From assembly GCA_021205255.1 (NCBI GenBank), contig JAJPXW010000066.1:1-13888 (forward strand): a stretch of 13,888 bases of DNA, in the 5' to 3' direction. Within the stretch, counting starts at the first letter, position 1. Each line of letters begins with the position of its first letter. The DNA is from Burkholderiales bacterium (GTDB taxonomy: Bacteria > Pseudomonadota > Gammaproteobacteria > Burkholderiales > Burkholderiaceae_F). This document shows positions 7,775-13,888 of the stretch, one piece after another. A program made the translations under genes and the position numbers. The notes beneath the pieces are model-generated. The model was not told where the DNA came from. It searched no databases and saw nothing but the letters and a program-made list of their open reading frames with translations.

Positions 7775-8032
7775 ATGAGTTTAAAAGTCCTTTACTTTGC
7801 CTCTTTAAAAGAATACTTGGACAAAGGTGAGGATTCGGTCGATTTGCCGCCCAATGTAAAGACAGTAGCAGAACTTAAAGATTTTCTAGGAGCACATGAT
7901 CCCAAGCTCAAAGAAGCCTTTGCTACGATGCCCCGGCTGCGCTTTGCGGTGAACCAGGAAATGGCGACTGGAAGTAGTGCAGTGAAAGATGGCGACGAAG
8001 TGGCAATTTTCCCACCGGTTACCGGAGGTTAA
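7775..8032 (+). CDS. moaD: Molybdopterin synthase sulfur carrier subunit (MoaD)
   Basis: Small ubiquitin-like sulfur carrier: its C-terminal Gly-Gly is adenylated by MoeB, thiocarboxylated, and donates sulfur to precursor Z within molybdopterin synthase (with MoaE, not in this window). The 85 residues end in VAIFPPVTGG, the MoaD hallmark; ThiS is usually shorter and lacks FPPV. The ATG follows the moeB stop codon directly, and AGGAG at 7764-7768 within the moeB end gives a well-spaced ribosome site, so the two are surely co-translated. The pairing of the E1-like enzyme with its carrier supports both calls. A hairpin with T-run follows. Confidence 0.93.
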   Translation: MSLKVLYFASLKEYLDKGEDSVDLPPNVKTVAELKDFLGAHDPKLKEAFATMPRLRFAVNQEMATGSSAVKDGDEVAIFPPVTGG

Positions 8033-8078
8033 GCGAGGCTCTCAGGTAGCGGATTTTTATTCTTTCCAATCTTAGATG

Positions 8079-8113
8079 TACTACCACTAAAGCATGCTGG
8101 GTAGTGTTTTTCC
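8079..8113 (+). terminator. Intrinsic terminator after moaD
   Basis: ACTACC at 8080-8085 pairs with GGTAGT at 8100-8105 (plus a T-G wobble outside), followed by GTTTTT. The loop contains the palindrome AGCATGCT, which may form an inner stem. It separates moaD from the next gene on the same strand. Confidence 0.6.
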
Positions 8114-8140
8114 AAGTAATCCTGAAAGAAAATACTAAAA

Positions 8141-9424
8141 ATGGCTCAAAACTCGGGAACAACTTCCTCACCAGCTTCTACCGGTGGCTCACTTTCAAAC
8201 CCTTCTCAGTCGACAACTGCATCAACATCGGCACTAGCGGCAGCAGATGCAAAAGTAGCTAGGCTTTTGGCTAAATTAAAAAAAGATGGGCCTGAAGTTC
8301 TTAAGAAGCCTACTAACTTAGCGCTTGACGGAGCAGCTTTTCGTTTCTTTTTAGCTATATCAGCTTGCTTGTGCTTATCCCTTATTTTTGATGACCAAAG
8401 GATTGGTGGGTTTGCTTGCGTCGCCTGCTTCATGGTTTTGCTCTCGGACACGAAGTCTAATCTTTGGGGGAGATTGTTTGGGTGTTTTATTGTTTTAGTG
8501 GTTGTGTCTGCAGCCGTCCTAGCCGGATATCTTGTTAAAGACTTGGCGTATGGAAAATGGCTTGTAATAGCAGTAGCCTGCTTTGGAGTCAGTCTTCTGC
8601 CTTTCGTAGAAAACTTCTGGTGGCTAGTAGGGAAGTATTTCCTAATCTTTTTAATGATCTCCCTCTATGACTTTGCTCCGGATGCCGCTGCACTGGAGGG
8701 CTACGGATTGGGATTTCTAGTGGCAGTCGGCGTAATCATAATCGACACTTTAATGTGGAAAATAACGAGATTAGGTGTACGGCCAATGGATCAAATAAAG
8801 AGATTCATTGGTGGAGTCCGCAATCCAAGGTCATTTGCTGTTATATCCGCCATCATTCTTTTATTTGCCCTATGGACGGCACTGGCAGTTGGTTTCCAAG
8901 AACCAGCATGGGTAGGCATCACGGTTATCTATCTGATGAACACTAAGATTTCTGTTGGAGTTAAGAAGAGCTTAGAAAAAGTAGCAGGAACAGCGATTGG
9001 ATATGCCATAGTGGTGTTTATATTTGCATTTCCAGTGTCTTACCATTTATATATTCTTGGACCGCTCATTGTTCTTATGGGCACACCAATTCCTGTTTTT
9101 ATTGCAAAGAACTATTTATTGTCGCAAGTCTGTGTCACGGCATATATTTTGTTAGTACTTGAATGGTTGACGAAATCCTATGGCGGTGATGCATCACTCT
9201 TAGGTTGGAGACTCCTGGATACTTGCTGGGGTGCCGCTTGCGCATTGGTGGGTTTCCTCATCATGGCGCTTATCGATTACATCCAAAGAAAGCGAGATGA
9301 AAGAAGATATAGAAAAGCGGAAAAAGAGGCTGAAGAACTTAAAGTCCTTAACCAGCGACTTGCCGAGCAGGAAAGAATTCGAGATGAACACCTTAAAGCT
9401 ACGACTAACCCTGCACACCCATAA
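8141..9424 (+). CDS. FUSC-like multi-pass inner-membrane protein
   Basis: Probably a membrane transporter or exporter of the FUSC / aromatic acid exporter type; the substrate is unknown. Layout: residues 1-35 are Ser/Thr-rich and polar, then about 11-12 hydrophobic segments between 66 and 378 in two halves joined by a polar stretch at 207-230. The second half shows the FUSC pattern EPAWVGITVIYLMNTKIS at 254-271, then KVAGTAIGYAI, and near the end a WRLLDTCWGAACALVGFLI segment, matching the usual layout of these exporters. Residues 381-420 are highly charged and probably a cytoplasmic coiled coil. It stands alone, with no membrane-fusion partner beside it. The start ATG 8141 has only a weak ribosome site. 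Family call is from memory of the motif; function is inferred. Confidence 0.7.
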   Translation: MAQNSGTTSSPASTGGSLSNPSQSTTASTSALAAADAKVARLLAKLKKDGPEVLKKPTNLALDGAAFRFFLAISACLCLSLIFDDQRIGGFACVACFMVLLSDTKSNLWGRLFGCFIVLVVVSAAVLAGYLVKDLAYGKWLVIAVACFGVSLLPFVENFWWLVGKYFLIFLMISLYDFAPDAAALEGYGLGFLVAVGVIIIDTLMWKITRLGVRPMDQIKRFIGGVRNPRSFAVISAIILLFALWTALAVGFQEPAWVGITVIYLMNTKISVGVKKSLEKVAGTAIGYAIVVFIFAFPVSYHLYILGPLIVLMGTPIPVFIAKNYLLSQVCVTAYILLVLEWLTKSYGGDASLLGWRLLDTCWGAACALVGFLIMALIDYIQRKRDERRYRKAEKEAEELKVLNQRLAEQERIRDEHLKATTNPAHP

Positions 9425-9743
9425 CTTGGTCGCAACCAATGGACATATTTGCCCGCATCGTCTGAAGTATCTTTTTGAATTTCTTTAGCAAAGGCGCGAT
9501 CGTGATGGATGAAAGAAAGTACTCTCCGATAGCAGGAACATTAAGTAAGTCGGCATTGGCATGCTGACTAATAATATCTGCTTTTTCTTGAGGGATGATC
9601 CCTAGCTCCGCTTGGGCTATAGCTAGCGCTGCTTCAACATCAAGCCATTTCTGAACCCAAGCCTTATCTCTGAAAATTTCCCGCATCTCATTGGTGCTAT
9701 ACAGGCTTCCAAAAATTTGACTGTCAATTACGGTCGAAGGCAT
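9423..9743 (-). pseudogene. Decayed 5' fragment of an adenylosuccinate lyase / carboxymuconate cycloisomerase family gene
   Basis: The first ~75 residues from ATG 9743 (preceded by GGGGAG) match the N-terminus of this lyase family: FGSLYSTNEMREIFRDKAW, then WLDVEAALAIAQAELGIIP. Members are normally about 450 residues, but here the frame is soon lost. After GEYF the homology moves to another minus-strand frame near 9511-9518, where HHDRAFAKEIQK and DDAGKYVHW can be read; canonical members have YVHWGAT followed by QD. A second shift near 9434-9435 is needed to continue into AT. Nothing recognisable follows, and the 3' end abuts the convergent FUSC stop codon at 9422-9424. So this is a frameshifted, 3'-deleted remnant. 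The exact original substrate cannot be told. Confidence 0.75.
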
Positions 9744-10206
9744 ATGGCTCCCCCTACAAGCAGAGTTCAGACCTTATTAACTTTAAGCCGATAAAGATTT
9801 GCAGACAGAAATAGTTATTGGTCATTGGAAGATCGGATAAAACATTGAGTGTTCAAGTCTTGGGAATTCGAAGCGTGCTATCTAAAAAGCAAAAATAGTC
9901 AAATTAGTCCATAGTGTTTTGCTTAGTTTTCACAATTACCAAAGGACTGTGGTTTTAATTGATCTAACCAGAAATGAAAATGTCTGGCAATAGCTACCAT
10001 GTTTACGCTATTTGAATGCAATGCCACTCGAACTTAGGAACAGCCATCTTTCCAAATGACAAGAGTTTAGGGCGTTGGAAACAAATTTCAAATTTTGGCT
10101 TATTAGCCTTTATTTTTCTGCCCGTTCATACTTAGGAAACAAGCAGAAGAACATGCGTAACGGACTAAAATTAAAAGATTATTCACGTTATTACCGGCTA
10201 CGCCTC
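9744..10206. other. Non-coding stretch before ppk1
   Basis: About 460 AT-rich bases with no convincing open frame on either strand. It should hold the old promoter of the lyase remnant and the promoter of ppk1, but I see no good -35/-10 pair and no clear Pho box. A short repeat pair AGTCC/GGACT and an imperfect AT-rich dyad around 9932-9961 are too weak to call. It could be relic sequence left by loss of genes next to the lyase. Confidence 0.4.
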
Positions 10207-10214
10207 AGGAGGCG
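10201..10214 (+). promoter_or_regulatory. Ribosome binding site of ppk1 inside a GC-rich hairpin
   Basis: The strong Shine-Dalgarno AGGAGG at 10207-10212 sits 7 bases before ATG 10220. It lies within CGCCT-CAGG-AGGCG, a perfect 5-base stem with a 4-base loop, so the ribosome site would be largely paired when the hairpin forms. This could lower or gate ppk1 translation (inference). Confidence 0.6.
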
Positions 10215-10219
10215 ATTCA

Positions 10220-12613
10220 ATGTCTGAGGAAAAAATTCAAAACCAAACACCCGAACCCACTCCCGAACCATCCGTAAAAACTTCCGCAGAAACGCCAGCT
10301 AAGGAAGTTTCCAAGCGTTCAGCAACTAAAGCAGTAACGGCCAAATCCACAGCTCTGGTCAACAGGACCGAACCAAAGAAAACAACGGAAACTGCCAAAA
10401 CGCCGGAAACTCATAAAAAAACGGAAGCCTCTAAAAAGGCTGCGGCAAAGACAGTTGAGAGTGTGGTTAAAAAAATTAAGCCAATTTCTCTTAACGATCC
10501 ATCTCTGTACACTAATCGTGAATTGAGCTGGATTGAATTCGATAGGAAGGTACTTGAAACAGCAGAAGACGAAACGATCCCACTTCTAAGCAGAATTTCG
10601 TTTCTAAGCATTTTCTATAACAATTTGGACGAATTCTTCATGGTTCGTGTGATGAACGTCCAAAAACAGGCTCGTAGTGGAGTAGAAGCTACAGGGCCTG
10701 ATAAATTGCCACCTGCCAAACAGATGCAGGAAATCAGAAGCAGAGTTACTGGACTACTGGAGGAAGCCGAAGAACTTTGGCTGAAAAACCTAAATCCAGC
10801 GCTAAAAGAGCATGGAATAACGATTTCAAGCTACGAATCGTTAAATAACATGCAACAGGCCGAGCTTAATAAATACTTCGATAAGAATGTATTTCCTATT
10901 CTCACGCCTCAAGGTGTCGATGCCGGTCGTCCTTTCCCAGTAATCTCAAATCTAAGCATTAACTTCGTCATTATTCTTGAAGATGCCACCAAGGAAAACG
11001 GTAAGACACGCTACGCACGGCTGAAATGTCCAAATAACGTCCCGCGCTTCCTTTTCGTGTCTGATAGGGATTTCAAAGTGACGTCGAATCTTAGCGAACC
11101 AAACGTTAGTGATGGTGTCATCATCATGATGGAAGACTTGGTACGCAATAGACTTGAAACGCTATTTCCTGGATATCGAGTAAAAGCGAGTGGCCTATTC
11201 AGGATTACCCGTAACACAGACGGTGAAATTGAAGAAGACGAAGCCGATGACCTTCTTTCCGCAATTAGAGATTTTGTCGACCAGCGCAGATTCGGTTCCG
11301 TGGTACGGCTTGAAATTGAAAAAGGGATGCCGCAGAAACTTCAGGACTTCCTAGTTAAGCACCTTGAAGTTGATGAATCTCAAATCTACTATTCGAAAGT
11401 TCCTCTGGCATTTTCCGAATTCATGCGGCTAACGAAGATAGACAAGTCTTCGCTCAAATATCCACCTCTCCATCAGAAGCTACCGAAGCAGTTTGACTCC
11501 GACAGAAATATCTTTGATGAAATTAAGAAACGCGATTTGATGGTCTATCACCCCTATGATTCCTTCAATTGCGTACTTGATTTCCTGAGGCAAGCCTCTA
11601 TTGACCCAGATGTCGTTGCTATTAAGCAAACGCTATACAGATGTGGGAGCGACTCGCCAGTTGCCAAGCTTCTGCTGGAAGCAAGAAGGCTAGGTAAACA
11701 GGTGACCGCAGTGGTCGAACTGAAAGCTCGTTTCGATGAGGAGCAGAACATTACCTGGGCCGAAGAAATGGAGCGCAATGGCGTTAACGTCGTATATGGC
11801 TTTGCGGGCCTGAAGATTCATGCGAAGTTATGCTTTGTCGTCCGTAAAGAGGGAAGTAAGATTGTCAGATACGCTCACATCGGAACAGGCAACTACAACG
11901 CATCTTCTGCCAAGATCTATACCGACTACGGTCTCTTTACTGCCAATAAGGAAATTTGCGACGATATCCAGCAGCTCTTCAACGTGATGACTGGGTTTAG
12001 CAATGTGAAGAACTACCAAGCTCTCTTGGTTTCTCCAAAATCCTTAAGAGGCAAGATCGTCGATCATATCCGCAAGGAAGTCGAAATGCATCGGCAGTAT
12101 GGCAATGGTCATATCATCATTAAATGCAATCAGCTGATTGACGCCGATATGGTTAAAGAGCTGTACGAAGCAAGTAGAGCTGGAGTAAGAATTCAATGCA
12201 TTGTCCGTGGTATTTGTGGACTACGCCCAGGAATTCCTACAGTTTCCGAAACTATTACGGTGAGATCTATCGTCGGTAAGTTGCTTGAACATGCCCGTCT
12301 GTACTACTTCCACAACAACGGTGACCCAGAAATTTATGTAGGTAGCGCAGACTTGATGACTCGTAACCTTAATGGTCGAATTGAGGTTCTGACACCTATC
12401 TTTAGTCCTGTTCTTAAACAGAATCTGATGGAACAGGTGATTGAGCCACAGTTAAAGGATAATTTCCATGCTTGGATACTTGAGTCGGATGGAATGTACG
12501 AAAAGCTGACTCCAAAACCAGGAGAGAAGGTTTATGACTCGCAAGAGGAGATCGCTAAGGATCTTAATCTTCTGAAAGTGAAGAAAGCTAAAAAGCAGCC
12601 ACAACCAGCCTAA
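10220..12613 (+). CDS. ppk1: Polyphosphate kinase 1 with Lys-rich N-terminal extension
   Basis: Reversibly makes inorganic polyphosphate from ATP via a phosphohistidine. At 797 residues it is about 100 longer than E. coli PPK1; the excess is an N-terminal stretch of roughly 90 residues rich in Lys, Thr, Ala, Glu and Pro. The core starts near SLYTNRELSWIEFDRKVL, followed by YNNLDEFFMVRV. Catalytic elements are intact: GLKIHAKL with H534 (equivalent to E. coli H435), RYAHIGTGNYN with H553, and LLEHARLYYF with H691 (equivalent to H592); both catalytic equivalents are offset by the same 99 residues. Start ATG 10220 has AGGAGG 7 bases upstream. No ppx gene adjoins it; the downstream neighbour is convergent. 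A strong terminator follows 4 bases after the stop. Confidence 0.97.
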   Translation: MSEEKIQNQTPEPTPEPSVKTSAETPAKEVSKRSATKAVTAKSTALVNRTEPKKTTETAKTPETHKKTEASKKAAAKTVESVVKKIKPISLNDPSLYTNRELSWIEFDRKVLETAEDETIPLLSRISFLSIFYNNLDEFFMVRVMNVQKQARSGVEATGPDKLPPAKQMQEIRSRVTGLLEEAEELWLKNLNPALKEHGITISSYESLNNMQQAELNKYFDKNVFPILTPQGVDAGRPFPVISNLSINFVIILEDATKENGKTRYARLKCPNNVPRFLFVSDRDFKVTSNLSEPNVSDGVIIMMEDLVRNRLETLFPGYRVKASGLFRITRNTDGEIEEDEADDLLSAIRDFVDQRRFGSVVRLEIEKGMPQKLQDFLVKHLEVDESQIYYSKVPLAFSEFMRLTKIDKSSLKYPPLHQKLPKQFDSDRNIFDEIKKRDLMVYHPYDSFNCVLDFLRQASIDPDVVAIKQTLYRCGSDSPVAKLLLEARRLGKQVTAVVELKARFDEEQNITWAEEMERNGVNVVYGFAGLKIHAKLCFVVRKEGSKIVRYAHIGTGNYNASSAKIYTDYGLFTANKEICDDIQQLFNVMTGFSNVKNYQALLVSPKSLRGKIVDHIRKEVEMHRQYGNGHIIIKCNQLIDADMVKELYEASRAGVRIQCIVRGICGLRPGIPTVSETITVRSIVGKLLEHARLYYFHNNGDPEIYVGSADLMTRNLNGRIEVLTPIFSPVLKQNLMEQVIEPQLKDNFHAWILESDGMYEKLTPKPGEKVYDSQEEIAKDLNLLKVKKAKKQPQPA

Positions 12614-12616
12614 TTA

Positions 12617-12648
12617 ATTTAAAAGCCGGCTTAGGCCGGCTTTTAAAT
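12617..12648. terminator. Bidirectional terminator between ppk1 and the NlpC/P60 gene
   Basis: ATTTAAAAGCCGGC and GCCGGCTTTTAAAT form a perfect 14-base stem around a TTAG loop. GC-rich core with A-tract on one side and T-tract on the other means it can act on both strands. It lies between two convergent genes, 4 bases after the ppk1 stop and 9 before the end of the minus-strand gene. Confidence 0.88.
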
Positions 12649-12656
12649 GGGCGTTT

Positions 12657-13888
12657 TCAAGAATCGCTTTTAGCCTTTAGATCGAGATTTTGCCGACATG
12701 GCTCAATTTCATGAGGCGTCACAGAGTAAAACGGATTTTCGGATATCCACTCAATACAGTTTGGTATGGTTATGGCTCTAGGCAATCTCAAACCAAATAG
12801 AAATCGACTACTTTCATAAGCGTCGTAATTTGTAGAATTTGGATCGAGGCAGCTTTTTCTAACGGATCCGAGAGAATGGATAAAACAAGACTTGCCCTCA
12901 TAAATACCGACATGCGAAATATGGACGGCTTCGTTATCTTTCTTTCCGAAAAATACCAAATCTCCCTTTTCCAAGTCCCGCCTGTCAAGTACTTCTTCCG
13001 GTAGAGCGGCTTGCATATCGCTATCTCGTGGAACGATTAATCCGTTTGCTCTGTAAATAGTTGAAATCAATCCTGAGCAATCGACTCCAAAGCTGCTTGT
13101 ACCTCCCCATAAGTAGCTGGTGCCAATTAAGCTAGATGCTGTCTTGAGGAGGTTATCTTTAAATTTTGCAGGGTTAGTCAGCAGTATTTTTTCTTCATTT
13201 TTAAGCCAAGTGGACAGAAATTCTACGTTTGCTGCAGGCAGAAAAGCTTTACCTCCGGAAGGCAATTCAACTAGCCACTTTCCTGCATCATAATGTAAAG
13301 CTTTAATAAGGCTTCCAGCCGGCAACACTCCCTGTGGCCGGTTTGACTCAGAACTTAGAGGGGTTGCTAATTCCTGAGTAATTAAAAGCTGAGAAGCATT
13401 CCATGTGCCAAGTTCTTTTGCCGTTAGTGGTTTAAATTGATCCATGTGGATCCACCCTAAGTAGCCATCAGGGGTTTGAATCAGTACCCAAGGATTCGAT
13501 CTTTTAAGCAATCTGATAGGTGTGCCCATTACGGCTTGAGTAGATAAGGAGGCCGTAAATTTTGGAGCTGTATTTAAAGAGGCTACTGGAACTGTGATAA
13601 GACCCCAAGTTACCCCGTTGAAATCGTTAAGGTCAGGGGTATAGCTAATTTTTACCTGCGCATTGGAAAAAGCTTTGTCGACTTCTTCTTTTAGATTAGA
13701 AATAAGCAGAGAAGAAGAACTTTCGCCCGTAAAAATTAATTGGTCTTTATCGCAGAAAACAGAAAGATCGAATATCTCTAACCTATGGTCTGGCTTAATT
13801 TCATCAATAATGGATTGAGCTTTTGGAAGTAGTGCAGCACATTCTTTTGAAGGTGTTGCAAGTACCACGCTACAGGCGCATAGAGAAT
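12657..13888 (-). CDS. Exported SH3-domain NlpC/P60 cell-wall peptidase (5' end outside window)
   Basis: Likely a gamma-D-glutamyl-diamino acid endopeptidase (YkfC-like) that trims peptidoglycan stem peptides. Numbering is from GTG 13868. Two SH3-like regions lie near 110-150 and 178-218, followed by the NlpC/P60 domain from about 236: YLWGG, VDCSG with catalytic C264, SHVGIY with H319, and FIHS with H331, completing the Cys-His-His triad. Plus-strand context: converges on ppk1 across a shared terminator. The frame stays open upstream of GTG 13868 to the window edge and encodes SLCACSVVLA, a hydrophobic stretch that looks like the end of a signal peptide; L-C-A-C resembles a lipobox. So the true start is off the window, and the protein is probably a lipoprotein or secreted. 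Confidence 0.88.
   Translation of the reverse strand, partial: SLCACSVVLATPSKECAALLPKAQSIIDEIKPDHRLEIFDLSVFCDKDQLIFTGESSSSLLISNLKEEVDKAFSNAQVKISYTPDLNDFNGVTWGLITVPVASLNTAPKFTASLSTQAVMGTPIRLLKRSNPWVLIQTPDGYLGWIHMDQFKPLTAKELGTWNASQLLITQELATPLSSESNRPQGVLPAGSLIKALHYDAGKWLVELPSGGKAFLPAANVEFLSTWLKNEEKILLTNPAKFKDNLLKTASSLIGTSYLWGGTSSFGVDCSGLISTIYRANGLIVPRDSDMQAALPEEVLDRRDLEKGDLVFFGKKDNEAVHISHVGIYEGKSCFIHSLGSVRKSCLDPNSTNYDAYESSRFLFGLRLPRAITIPNCIEWISENPFYSVTPHEIEPCRQNLDLKAKSDS

Noticed and set aside
9405..9743. Intact 112-residue protein on the minus strand
   Set aside because: Lyase similarity leaves this frame after GEYF and continues in another frame, and the end of the frame overlaps the FUSC gene; it is better read as a pseudogene.
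10021..10053. Short frame MPLELRNSHLSK resembling the start of a LysR-type regulator
   Set aside because: Only a few residues match, a stop follows at once, and no LysR helix-turn-helix sequence continues in any frame. Most likely chance.

Overview
The window reads as a stretch of proteobacterial chromosome carrying mostly housekeeping and transport genes. The order pcnB-folK-panB-panC, the Gram-negative type poly(A) polymerase and PPK1, and the sequence character of PanB and the polar amino acid ABC transporter point to Beta- or Gammaproteobacteria. I lean towards an AT-leaning, host-associated member of Burkholderiales (Sutterellaceae-like). That placement is inferred from protein character only. 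No rRNA, tRNA, CRISPR array or insertion sequence is visible.

Layout, left to right. 1-4285 (+): poly(A) polymerase (pcnB, with a long basic tail), HPPK of folate synthesis (folK), a panB interrupted by two in-frame stops, and an intact panC. 4383-6748 (-): a complete polar amino acid importer in transcription order binding protein, permease, ATPase, with a perfect hairpin between the first two genes. 7013-8032 (+): a moeB-moaD pair for molybdopterin sulfur transfer. 8141-9424 (+): a FUSC-like multi-pass membrane protein. 9423-9743 (-): a decayed 5' piece of a lyase of the adenylosuccinate lyase / carboxymuconate cycloisomerase family. 9744-10219: non-coding. 10220-12613 (+): polyphosphate kinase ppk1 with a Lys-rich N-terminal extension, closed by a strong bidirectional terminator. 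12657 to the right edge (-): an SH3 + NlpC/P60 cell-wall peptidase, cut by the window, whose visible 5' end encodes an exported or lipoprotein signal.

How the genes relate. panB and panC make pantoate and pantothenate; as read, the first step is broken while PanC is intact, so the cell may need exogenous ketopantoate or pantoate (or pantothenate), unless the stops are a sequence error. The transporter hairpin would favour excess binding protein over membrane components. MoeB and MoaD work as an activating enzyme and its sulfur carrier. PcnB and PPK1 both carry long Lys-rich, low-complexity extensions that are unusual for their families.

I did not find a clearly new multi-gene system. The most informative features are the two damaged genes (panB and the lyase remnant), the hairpins at 5951-5977 and 10201-10214, and the low-complexity tails. 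Strand-switch boundaries at 4286-4382 and 12614-12656 carry inverted repeats that fit bidirectional terminators.
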